A stretch of 6,152 bases of DNA from an uncultured Clostridia bacterium. GTDB lineage: Bacteria > Bacillota > Clostridia > TANB77 > CAG-508. The stretch covers positions 1-6,152 of the forward strand of contig CAKOWP010000061.1 of assembly GCA_934122385.1 (NCBI GenBank), read 5' to 3'. Below the pieces are notes generated by a model. It searched no databases, was not told the origin of the DNA, and saw only the letters and a program-made list of their open reading frames with translations. Of this stretch, positions 1-5,636 are shown in pieces. Both the position numbers and the translations under genes were made by a program. The stretch's first letter is position 1, and each line of letters opens with the position of its first letter.

Positions 1-23
1 TAACTTCCCATTTCTCTTTAACC

Positions 24-52
24 ATTATATTATATATTTTTATATTTGTAAA
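24..52 (-). promoter_or_regulatory. Sigma-A-type promoter for a gene beyond the left edge
   Basis: On the minus strand TTTACA (52-47) is followed after exactly 17 bases by a perfect TATAAT (29-24). It lies about 30 bases past the gdpP stop and points out of the window, so the next gene leftward probably has its own promoter. A purine-rich GGGAAG at 9-4 could belong to that gene's ribosome binding site. The surrounding A+T richness makes chance matches easier, but the spacing and the -10 box are ideal. Confidence 0.55.
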
Positions 53-82
53 GATATTTTTTATATTTTTTTGATTAAATCC

Positions 83-2101
83 CTAATTTTCTATTTCTGT
101 AAAATATTCATTAATTCTAATAATCAATTCTTGTTTAACCTCTTCAATAGTCATCCCCTCAACTTGAGCACCAGCCAAAGTAATATGACCACCACCACCA
201 AGTTTTTCTAAGATAACTTGAACATTAATATCACCAATAGAACGACCACTAATGCAAATTTTTTCACCTGTATCACCTAAAACAAATGACGCCGTAACAT
301 CACTTATTGTAAGTAATTCGTCTGCTGCCTTAGCACACAATAAACTGATATCTTTAGATTTTTCAGTATCACACAAAGCAATTGCTATTGAATCATTAAC
401 AATTTCCGCTTTTTTAACTATATCTGCTATTTTATTAAATGATTCTAAATCACTTTGGAACCATTTCTTAACTCTTATAATGTCAACACCACATCTTCTT
501 AAATATGCTGCTGCTTCAAAAGTTCTAACACCTGTCTTAAATGTAAAGCTTTTTGTATCCATCATAATACCTGCATATAATGCTTCAGCTTCTATTTTCT
601 TTAATTCAACATTAACTTCTGCATATTGTAACAATTCCGTTACAAGCTCCGCAGCTGATGAAGCATACACTTCTTGGAATGTTAGTGTTGCATTTTCAAT
701 ATAGTCCGCACTTCTTCTATGATGATCTATAATAACTATTTTACTAGCCTTTTTCAACACTTCTTCAGATTCAACATAATTAACCTTGTGAGTATCTACA
801 ACCACCAATAAAGTATCTTCATCAATATTTTCCTCAGCTACTTCTTTGTTAATTATTACATCCTCATATTCTGGTTCTTCTTTTAAGCTCTCCATAAAGT
901 TTTGTAGAGCAGGTCTATTATCTGCAATTATATATGCATTTTTATCTAAACTCTTAGCAAGTCTATATACACCTACAGCAGACCCTATTGCATCTATATC
1001 AGGATTCGCATGTCCCATAACCATTACTTTGCTTGATTCTTTTATAAGATTCTCTAATGCATGTGCCACAACTCTCGCCTTAACTTTAGTTCTCTTTTCA
1101 ACCTCTTGTGACCTACCCCCAAAGAATTTATAAATATCATTTTGTCTTACAACTGCCTGGTCTCCACCTCTACCAAGTACAATATCCATTGCTGTTTGAG
1201 CTGATTTGTATTTGTCTTTGTCAACTTCGCCTTCATTAGAAATTGCAATACTTAATGTGAATTGTACTTTTTGTTTTGGATCTAATTCCTTTATTTTATC
1301 TAAAATACTAAATTTATCTTCTTTAATTTTTTCCAAATACCTTTGTTCAAAAATGTAAATATATCTATCTCTGTCTGATTTTATCAATATACCATTTGTC
1401 TCATTTGTCCATTCATAAATCACTTTATCAATTTCTGCAATATATTGAGCTTTTTCCTCACTCTCTAGCATTTGCATATTTTCTTCGTAATTATCTATCA
1501 TAATAATTCCAACACATGATTTTGAATCATTATATTCTTTTTGTAGCTTGATATTTTCAGTTTCATCTATAAAATATAATATTGCCATGTATTCATTTTT
1601 TTCATTTTTAGAATATCTTTTAGAATTGACAAATTTTCCAACCATTCTGTATTGTCTTTTATTTACTTGAATATTTTTTAATATTGATTTATCTGTACTA
1701 TCCTTTTTATTTTTAATTTCCTCTTTTAAATCATATGTTAAATCATTTACAAAAGTGTTTATATCTATATCTTCAAATTCTGTTGCAAATTTTGAACTTT
1801 TCCATACTACATTTCCATCTGTTTCTAATATGATTAGTGGAAATGGTGAATTTATTAAACTTGTTTTTGCAGCTGAATCTACTGTTAATGTTAAATCTTG
1901 AAGTGTTTCTGATATTTCACTTTTTCTTTTGTTGTTAGCAAAGTATGTGTATGCTAATATTAACACATATAGTGCAATTGCTGGTATTATTAGCATTTTG
2001 TTTTGCCAACATATTCCTATTAATAAAATTAGTATTATTATTAGGTATATTTTTGTTCTTGATACTAAATTATCAAAAATTTTTTTATTACTTGTTTGCA
2101 T
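83..2101 (-). CDS. gdpP: GdpP-type membrane-bound cyclic-di-AMP phosphodiesterase (PAS / degenerate GGDEF / DHH-DHHA1)
   Basis: The 672-residue protein matches the usual length (about 660) and domain order of GdpP (YybT), which cleaves the second messenger c-di-AMP to pApA and so affects potassium and osmotic balance and cell-wall stress. Two membrane helices (about 18-33 and 37-55) are followed by a PAS-like region (about 85-180) and a degenerate GGDEF-like domain (about 196-315), where SDRDR (242-246) stands near the usual catalytic motif. The DHH phosphoesterase domain shows GHANPDIDAIG (363-373; H364, D368, D370 as metal ligands), VVDTHK (434-439), IIDHHRR (457-463) and MMDTKSF (513-519; D515). 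The DHHA1 part ends with GGGGH (635-639). All expected metal ligands are present, so the enzyme should be active. The ATG at 2101 is fixed by AAAAGGAGAG (2115-2106). The gene has its own promoter at 2125-2153 and is separated from the upstream pilin unit by a terminator. No clear GC-rich terminator follows its TAG stop. Confidence 0.96.
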   Translation of the reverse strand: MQTSNKKIFDNLVSRTKIYLIIILILLIGICWQNKMLIIPAIALYVLILAYTYFANNKRKSEISETLQDLTLTVDSAAKTSLINSPFPLIILETDGNVVWKSSKFATEFEDIDINTFVNDLTYDLKEEIKNKKDSTDKSILKNIQVNKRQYRMVGKFVNSKRYSKNEKNEYMAILYFIDETENIKLQKEYNDSKSCVGIIMIDNYEENMQMLESEEKAQYIAEIDKVIYEWTNETNGILIKSDRDRYIYIFEQRYLEKIKEDKFSILDKIKELDPKQKVQFTLSIAISNEGEVDKDKYKSAQTAMDIVLGRGGDQAVVRQNDIYKFFGGRSQEVEKRTKVKARVVAHALENLIKESSKVMVMGHANPDIDAIGSAVGVYRLAKSLDKNAYIIADNRPALQNFMESLKEEPEYEDVIINKEVAEENIDEDTLLVVVDTHKVNYVESEEVLKKASKIVIIDHHRRSADYIENATLTFQEVYASSAAELVTELLQYAEVNVELKKIEAEALYAGIMMDTKSFTFKTGVRTFEAAAYLRRCGVDIIRVKKWFQSDLESFNKIADIVKKAEIVNDSIAIALCDTEKSKDISLLCAKAADELLTISDVTASFVLGDTGEKICISGRSIGDINVQVILEKLGGGGHITLAGAQVEGMTIEEVKQELIIRINEYFTEIEN

Positions 2102-2106
2102 AAATC

Positions 2107-2115
2107 TCTCCTTTT
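2107..2115 (-). promoter_or_regulatory. Ribosome binding site of gdpP
   Basis: The minus strand reads AAAAGGAGA a few bases before the ATG at 2101. This is a strong Shine-Dalgarno match and supports that start. With the promoter at 2125-2153 the leader would be only about 17 bases, leaving no room for a riboswitch. Confidence 0.8.
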
Positions 2116-2124
2116 ACATCTTCT

Positions 2125-2153
2125 ATTTTACTTCGGATTTGGAGATTTGTCAA
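2125..2153 (-). promoter_or_regulatory. Sigma-A promoter of gdpP
   Basis: A perfect TTGACA (2153-2148) is followed after 17 bases by TAAAAT (2130-2125) on the minus strand. Transcription should begin near 2118, just upstream of the gdpP ribosome binding site. This is the best promoter in the window and suggests constitutive, independent expression of gdpP. No obvious operator overlaps it. Confidence 0.8.
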
Positions 2154-2176
2154 CATCGAATGACTTTCAACATATC

Positions 2177-2204
2177 AAAAAAGAGTACCAATTAAAGCAC
2201 TCCT
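2177..2204 (-). terminator. Intrinsic terminator after the pilin-like gene
   Basis: Read on the minus strand, GAGTGC (2202-2197) pairs with GTACTC (2188-2183), with one G-U pair and an 8-base loop. The stem can extend outward by G-U and A-U pairs. It is followed directly by six T (2182-2177). It lies about 110 bases past the pilin stop and just before the gdpP promoter, so it separates the two transcription units. Confidence 0.75.
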
Positions 2205-2315
2205 TCTAATTAATTTATTTATACCAAGCATGTTCTCCATATAATCTAAATTCTATATTTTATAAAGTTTTTTATTTTATATCAGTTGTAACATTATTCT
2301 TAATTAATCATAAAT
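2205..2315. other. A+T-rich stretch between the pilin-like gene and its terminator, no gene seen
   Basis: This stretch is almost entirely A and T and holds no open frame with a ribosome binding site. A 21-codon frame on the minus strand starting near 2234 runs through the terminator, has no Shine-Dalgarno sequence and looks accidental. It is probably the 3' untranslated part of the pilin transcript. Confidence 0.4.
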
Positions 2316-2675
2316 TTAATTATTTTTTGTATACTCAACTATAATATAATATTTTCCATTTGCACTTGGTCCAGCTGCATTACACTTAATGTTTCCATTA
2401 TTTTCATAAAAAATTGTTGCAAAATCCGATGTACTTGTATGATATGGTACAGGTACTTGATTCTGTGTTTCATTTTGCTTTACAACACCATATGTTGTAA
2501 TAATTGTATCTAAATTTTCAATAATTATACCCGTATTCAAACTTCCTGCTTGTTTTTTTTCAAACACAACTGTTTTTCTATAAATTTTTTTTCCATCTAT
2601 CCATGTTCCAATTGTTTCTTCTTCTAAACTATACGAATTATTACCGTTCTCTACTTCCTGTTGAAATAATTTCAT
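2316..2675 (-). pseudogene. C-terminal part of the pilin-like protein, out of frame (119-codon frame)
   Basis: This frame encodes a beta-rich domain containing IGTWIDGKKIYRKTV (about 22-36) and ending in a strand-like YYIIVEYTK. From memory, segments like GTWIDGKxIYR occur in prepilin-like and phage structural proteins of Firmicutes; no search could be run. The nominal ATG at 2675 has no ribosome binding site, and the first nine residues (MKLFQQEVE) are just another frame of the preceding gene. Meaningful sequence seems to begin at NGNNSYSLEEE (residues 10-20). The frame overlaps the N-terminal piece by 35 bases in the +1 frame. The simplest reading is that it is the second half of one gene of about 183 codons, joined near 2643-2652 and broken by one extra base. 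Alternatives are a sequencing error or a recoding event. By itself it is unlikely to be translated efficiently. Confidence 0.7.
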
Positions 2676-2868
2676 TTATTGAATTTTCATAACTCTCCAA
2701 AGTTGCATTTTCTAATTTTTGTGTCTCTTCACTTTTTTGTTTTGCAAGATTCACTTTGTCAAATACCCCTGTTTGTGTTAACGTCATTATTGAAATTTCC
2801 GCTAAAATAAGCAAAATTATTATTGTTATTACTAATGCAACTAGTGTTATTCCTTTGTTTTTTTTCAT
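2641..2868 (-). CDS. Prepilin-like protein, N-terminal part (class III signal; ends at a frameshift)
   Basis: The 75-residue product starts MKKNKG followed by ITLVALVITIIILLIL, the short basic leader and long hydrophobic helix of type IV prepilin-like proteins. A prepilin peptidase could cut after G6. The mature position 5 is Ala rather than the Glu of classical type IV pilins, a variant I recall as frequent in Clostridia. After the helix comes a charged, probably helical stalk (about residues 36-66) and then ISTGSRER and TAA. The ATG is supported by AAAGGAG (2884-2878), and a sigma-A promoter lies at 2904-2932. The protein is far too short to include a pilin head domain. That domain is found in the overlapping +1 frame (2316-2675), so the gene appears frameshifted between codons 73 and 75. 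If translated as it stands, it would make a membrane-anchored stub. It is transcribed divergently from the XRE regulator at 3030. Confidence 0.8.
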   Translation of the reverse strand: MKKNKGITLVALVITIIILLILAEISIMTLTQTGVFDKVNLAKQKSEETQKLENATLESYENSINEIISTGSRER

Positions 2869-2903
2869 AATTTTCTTCTCCTTTGTTTCATACTCTTAGT
2901 CTT

Positions 2904-2932
2904 ATTTTAAAACATATTGTTTTAAAAGTCAA
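2904..2932 (-). promoter_or_regulatory. Sigma-A promoter of the pilin-like gene
   Basis: TTGACT (2932-2927) and TAAAAT (2909-2904) on the minus strand are separated by exactly 17 bases. The start would be near 2897, with a leader of about 29 bases carrying the ribosome binding site AAAGGAG (2884-2878). The spacer is occupied by a perfect dyad (2905-2927), so a protein bound there would block the polymerase. Confidence 0.7.
2905..2927. promoter_or_regulatory. Candidate operator 1: perfect 10+10 bp inverted repeat in the pilin promoter
   Basis: The arms TTTTAAAACA (2905-2914) and TGTTTTAAAA (2918-2927) are perfect reverse complements around a 3-base centre, TAT. The dyad fills the spacer and overlaps the -10 box and the edge of the -35 box of the pilin promoter. 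It has no U-tract and no GC content, so it is a protein site rather than a terminator. The divergent XRE-family gene at 3030 is the obvious candidate to bind it, as a repressor of the pilin-like gene. This assignment is inferred from position. Confidence 0.6.
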
Positions 2933-2949
2933 TATAACAATTTGTTTTA
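2933..2949. promoter_or_regulatory. Candidate operator 2: related imperfect dyad
   Basis: TATAACA (2933-2939) and TGTTTTA (2943-2949) flank a 3-base centre, ATT. The right half-site TGTTTTA is identical to that of the perfect dyad at 2905-2927, and the centres are 25 bases apart. It lies just upstream of the pilin -35 box, on the side of the regulator gene. It could help cooperative binding or autoregulation. The A+T richness raises the chance of coincidence. Confidence 0.4.
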
Positions 2950-3029
2950 TTTTATAATTTTATTACTTAACTTGATAATATTTTAAAGAAAAACATATGT
3001 CATAGAAAATTAAAGGAGAAATTTAGCTA

Positions 3030-3260
3030 ATGAAAACTAGAATTAAAGATTTAAGGGAAGATAGAGATTTAACCCAACAAGAACTTAGTAAATTTTTAAA
3101 CATATCCCAAGTAGCATATTCTTATTACGAACTAAATAAAAGAAACATTCCTCTAGAACTCTTATCTAAACTAGCAGATTTTTATAATACAAGTGTTGAT
3201 TACCTAATTTACAGAACAGATGAATTTAAGCCTTATGAAAAGCCTATACAGCATAATTAA
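3030..3260 (+). CDS. XRE-family helix-turn-helix transcriptional regulator (single domain)
   Basis: The 76-residue protein is little more than one HTH_3/Cro-C1-type domain. IKDLRED forms helix 1. LTQQELSKFLNISQVAYSYY (about 14-33) is the helix-turn-helix, with the typical Gln-Glu-Leu of helix 2 and Ser-Gln of helix 3. IPLELLSKLADFYNTSVDYL (about 40-59) is the usual closing pair of helices. The short tail YRTDEFKPYEK is also typical of small phage-like and chromosomal XRE repressors. There is no sensor or dimerisation domain, so it probably dimerises through the HTH domain itself. AAAGGAG (3012-3018) lies 11 bases before the ATG. The promoter is less clear: TATAAT at 2953-2958 is a possible -10 box but lacks a good -35 box. 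It is the only plus-strand gene in the window and diverges from the pilin-like gene, whose promoter contains candidate operators. It most likely controls that gene and perhaps itself. Confidence 0.9.
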   Translation: MKTRIKDLREDRDLTQQELSKFLNISQVAYSYYELNKRNIPLELLSKLADFYNTSVDYLIYRTDEFKPYEKPIQHN

Positions 3261-3273
3261 TTTTTATTTCAAT

Positions 3274-3405
3274 CACAAAATCAAAGATAATTCAAGCTAT
3301 ATTTTGCACAAAATCAAGAATAATATTGTATATAATTTGCACAAAATCAAAGATAATATCATATTTTATTTACACAAAATCAAAAATAATATTATATACA
3401 TTTTT
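3274..3405 (+). repeat. Four tandem 33-bp repeats downstream of the XRE gene
   Basis: A core of 18 bases, CACAAAATCAAAGATAAT with small changes, begins at 3274, 3307, 3340 and 3373, an exact period of 33 bases. The remaining 15 bases of each unit are A+T-rich and vary. A degraded fifth start may lie near 3403. In the frame entered from an ATG at 3220 the units read as an 11-residue repeat, HKIK-D/N-N followed by a hydrophobic run. No ribosome binding site supports translation, and the frame later runs antisense into the secreted-protein gene. The array may instead be a DNA or RNA element. It accounts for most of the 222-base gap between the XRE stop and the neighbouring gene's stop. Confidence 0.85.
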
Positions 3406-3430
3406 AAAATCATTATCAATAGTTATGAAA

Positions 3431-3474
3431 AAAATTTCCATAACTCAAAAAAAATACAGAGTTCTGGAAATTTT
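3431..3474 (-). terminator. Possible terminator of the transporter/secreted-protein operon
   Basis: On the minus strand AAAATTTCC (3474-3466) can pair with GGAAATTTT (3439-3431), and the T-run continues to 3428. The loop of 26 bases is long and the stem is A+T-rich. A competing hairpin, AGTTATG/CATAACT (3421-3427 and 3439-3445), shares bases with it. It lies just after the stop of the secreted protein, where a terminator is expected, but it is not a classic one. Confidence 0.3.
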
Positions 3475-3482
3475 CATATATT

Positions 3483-5495
3483 TTATTTATTTTCATCATT
3501 AATCACATTAGTACTTAAAACTGCCTCTTCCTTATCTTGCTCACTACCCTCTTGTTTTTTAACAGCATCTGCTATCATAATAAACTTAACCTCGCCATCA
3601 TTATCACCATCAAGCATTGTGAAACTATTATAATCTTTAGATAAATCAGTTAATTTTTGGGCTCTTGTAGTTAAATCCTTAACATCACCATTTATATAAT
3701 TACAAATTTTCTTAATACCTTCTTCATTAAATGTTTTAATTCCTTCTGCCAAAGTTGTTGCTCCATCATTAACTTGATTTGTTCCATCTGCCAATGTTGC
3801 AGCACCACTATTTAATTCTGATAGACCTGATGTTAATTGATTTAAGCCATTTCCTAAAGTATTCATTTGAGAAACCACTTGATTTGTAAATGTCTTTTTA
3901 GCTTGATTCCCAACTTGTTTTGCAACTGTTGTTGAAGTTTGCATTGCTGTTGTAGTTGCAGTACTTTGTGCTGTTGTCAATGCTGTTGTTATTGCTGTTT
4001 GTGTTGCTATTTGTTGTGCTGTTTCTACTGCTGTTGTTTCTGCTGTTTCTGTTGCAACTTTTTGCGCTACAGCTAATGCAGTTGCAACTGCAGTTTGTTC
4101 TGCTGTTGTTTTTGCTGTTGCTAAAGCTGTATTTACCGCCGTTTGTGTTGCTGTACTTTGTGCTGTTGCAATAAGTAATGCCTTTTCTGCATCTGTTAAT
4201 GTTGTTGGATAATTTGCTTGTGCATTTGTTATTATTGCTGCTTGCTGTTTCTCTGTCAATTGCGCTCCTTCTTTTGCTTTTTCTGTGATTTGTGTTTCTT
4301 GATCTTTTGTTAAAACTGCACCTTTTTTTGCCGTATCTATAATTTGTGCCTTTTGAGCATCTGTTAATTTAGCTTTTTCAGCAGCTTGTGCTTTTATTTG
4401 AGATTTTTGTTTTTCAGTTAAAACTGCACTTGTTTGAGCTTGTGCTTTTATTTGTGCCTTTTGTTCTTCTGTTAATTGACTAGCTGCAGCTGCTTGTTGT
4501 TTTATTGATTCTAAAGTTTTGCTATCTAATGCTTCTGATTTGTCATTTTTTAAACTTTGTGTTGATTTTGCTACTTCTGCTGATATTGTTTGTGCTCCAT
4601 TATATGCTGTTGTAACGCCATTTTTTAAAGTATTTGCACCTGTTGCTAATTCTGTAGTTCCATCTTTTAGTGTATTAGCACCATCTTGAATTTGATTCAT
4701 TGAAGTTTGTAATGTATTTACTTGACCATATATTTCATCCAAATTATCAAAAACTTTTAAATCATCTTCTTCTAAAACTTTAGGTGTAACATAAGACATT
4801 ATACTACTTGTTTCAAAATTTGTTGCATCCATTGTAATCTCTACATTACTTGGAATTTCAACTTTGTCATCAGATAATCCTAAACTTTCTTGTAAACCAG
4901 GCATAGCCATACCAACTACAACAGTTTTTGAACCATCATCAACAACTTTACCAGAAGAAACTTCTATATTTCTTGCATTTTCGTTTTCTATTATAGTTCC
5001 TGCAACAACTACAAATGGTACATACATTTTAACTTTTTTACCATTTATATCAACAGTTCTTTCCTCTTTATTTGTATATTGTAATGTGATTTTAACTTTA
5101 CCACTTTTTCCAGCAATTTCGTTTGCAGAAAGCTCTTTTCCGTCTAATTCATATTTAACATTACATTCAATTGGTAACTCTTTGGAAAATTCACCTTGAT
5201 AATAAATATCATTTTTGTTAGCATTCCATACAAATTTGTTACCATCTTGTGTATAAGTTTCGTCTCCACTTGTATTTTTAACATTTAATAAATCTGATAA
5301 ATCATTAATTAAATCCGCATTTTCTGTATTTTTAATATGTGTACTAACTATTGTTTTGTAGTTATTTCCATCACTATCTAATTTTGAATAAACAGTCTCG
5401 TCTTTTGTATAAGCAAATACAGGAAATGTATATCCAACCATAGAGCATAACAATGTACCTGAAATTACTTTAGAAATCACTTTATTATTTTTCAT
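3483..5495 (-). CDS. Secreted heptad-repeat partner protein of an MMPL transporter, with internal helical tandem repeats
   Basis: The 670-residue product starts with a signal peptide (basic MKNNKVISK, hydrophobic core, likely cut after VFA at residue 28). The N-terminal part, to about residue 245, is beta-rich and has no name I recognise. Two blocks of Leu-x-x-Gly heptads follow the YhgE/Pip-type pattern: five heptads with glycines at 272, 279, 286, 293 and 300, and six with glycines at 550 to 585. Between them lie an array of 18-residue LTxxQKxQI repeats (leucines at 341, 359, 377, 395, 413 and 433) and an Ala/Thr-rich array of five 16-residue repeats (447-526). The C-terminal part holds a short acidic DGDNDGE stretch and no membrane segment or sortase motif. 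From family knowledge, proteins of this layout are encoded next to MMPL transporters, as here, and probably work with them in the envelope; the exact role is unknown. The ATG at 5495 is chosen because GGAGG lies 8 bases upstream. A TTG five codons earlier lies across that site. Confidence 0.8.
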   Translation of the reverse strand: MKNNKVISKVISGTLLCSMVGYTFPVFAYTKDETVYSKLDSDGNNYKTIVSTHIKNTENADLINDLSDLLNVKNTSGDETYTQDGNKFVWNANKNDIYYQGEFSKELPIECNVKYELDGKELSANEIAGKSGKVKITLQYTNKEERTVDINGKKVKMYVPFVVVAGTIIENENARNIEVSSGKVVDDGSKTVVVGMAMPGLQESLGLSDDKVEIPSNVEITMDATNFETSSIMSYVTPKVLEEDDLKVFDNLDEIYGQVNTLQTSMNQIQDGANTLKDGTTELATGANTLKNGVTTAYNGAQTISAEVAKSTQSLKNDKSEALDSKTLESIKQQAAAASQLTEEQKAQIKAQAQTSAVLTEKQKSQIKAQAAEKAKLTDAQKAQIIDTAKKGAVLTKDQETQITEKAKEGAQLTEKQQAAIITNAQANYPTTLTDAEKALLIATAQSTATQTAVNTALATAKTTAEQTAVATALAVAQKVATETAETTAVETAQQIATQTAITTALTTAQSTATTTAMQTSTTVAKQVGNQAKKTFTNQVVSQMNTLGNGLNQLTSGLSELNSGAATLADGTNQVNDGATTLAEGIKTFNEEGIKKICNYINGDVKDLTTRAQKLTDLSKDYNSFTMLDGDNDGEVKFIMIADAVKKQEGSEQDKEEAVLSTNVINDENK
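3918..4157 (-). repeat. Five tandem 48-bp (16-residue) Ala/Thr-rich coding repeats
   Basis: The encoded units are STATQTAVNTALATAK, TTAEQTAVATALAVAQ, KVATETAETTAVETAQ, QIATQTAITTALTTAQ and STATTTAMQTSTTVAK. Each is exactly 16 residues, with no gap between units. The DNA is built from GCTGTT-like runs on the plus strand. The segment is predicted to be helical and low in charge, and it lies between the 18-residue repeats and the second heptad block of the secreted protein. Confidence 0.85.
4200..4475 (-). repeat. Tandem 54-bp (18-residue) LTxxQKxQI coding repeats
   Basis: Four units of exactly 18 residues and one of 20 start with Leu-Thr, for example LTEEQKAQIKAQAQTSAV, LTEKQKSQIKAQAAEKAK and LTDAQKAQIIDTAKKGAV. 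A sixth LTDAEKALL start follows. Eighteen residues make five full alpha-helical turns, so each unit places the Leu and Ile residues on the same face, as in a long helical or coiled-coil spacer. Confidence 0.85.
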
Positions 5496-5503
5496 TTTTA
5501 ATA

Positions 5504-5508
5504 CCTCC
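5504..5508 (-). promoter_or_regulatory. Ribosome binding site deciding the start of the secreted protein
   Basis: A perfect GGAGG on the minus strand stands 8 bases before the ATG at 5495. The alternative TTG start at 5510 would overlap this site and has none of its own, so the shorter 670-residue form is preferred. Confidence 0.85.
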
Positions 5509-5541
5509 AATTTTATTATCTATCAAGTTGGAAAAGAATTA

Positions 5542-5632
5542 AATTTTGGCAAGGTAAATTTAATTTAAAAGGCAAGGGCGCATACGCTTGTATGTAACCG
5601 CGTTTTAAATTAAATTTGACACAGCCAAAATT
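5542..5632. repeat. Long stacked inverted repeat between the transporter and secreted-protein genes
   Basis: The inner arms AAATTTAATTTAAAA (5556-5570) and TTTTAAATTAAATTT (5603-5617) are perfect 15-base reverse complements. The outer arms AATTTTGGC (5542-5550) and GCCAAAATT (5624-5632) add nine more pairs across small internal loops. The 32-base centre is clearly GC-richer than its surroundings and can form a further CATAC/GTATG stem (5581-5585 and 5590-5594). The 91 bases can therefore fold almost end to end as DNA or RNA. No U-tract follows on the minus strand, so it is not a typical terminator. It could be a small MITE-like insertion or an mRNA processing or stability element. Confidence 0.75.
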
Positions 5633-5636
5633 ATAA

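Noticed and set aside
1..25. Minus-strand ATG at 25 opening a frame to the left edge
   Set aside because: It overlaps the TATAAT box of the promoter at 24-52 and has no ribosome binding site, so it would not be in the transcript.
252..1133. Plus-strand open frames at 252-704 and 846-1133
   Set aside because: They lie wholly antisense to the well-supported gdpP gene, lack ribosome binding sites and show no recognisable motifs.
1929..2195. Plus-strand open frame over the gdpP start and promoter
   Set aside because: It is antisense to the gdpP membrane helices, which explains its hydrophobic look, and it crosses the gdpP promoter and a terminator.
3274..3405. CRISPR array
   Set aside because: The repeats are 18 bases with 15-base A+T-rich intervals that resemble each other. 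There are no true spacers and no cas genes.
3421..3445. Hairpin AGTTATG/CATAACT as terminator of the XRE gene
   Set aside because: On the plus strand it is followed by an A-run and not by T, and it lies 160 bases past the stop.
3220..3633. Plus-strand frame of 137 codons starting inside the XRE gene
   Set aside because: It has no ribosome binding site, and its last 150 bases are antisense to the secreted-protein gene. Only its repeated portion is of interest, and that is reported as a repeat.
3956..5199. Plus-strand frames at 3956-4174 and 4864-5199
   Set aside because: They are antisense to the secreted-protein gene. The first is a Leu/Val/Phe-rich product of the reverse strand of the Ala/Thr repeats.
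5496..5510. Upstream TTG start adding MEVLK to the secreted protein
   Set aside because: The added codons cover the GGAGG site that serves the ATG at 5495, and no Shine-Dalgarno sequence precedes the TTG.
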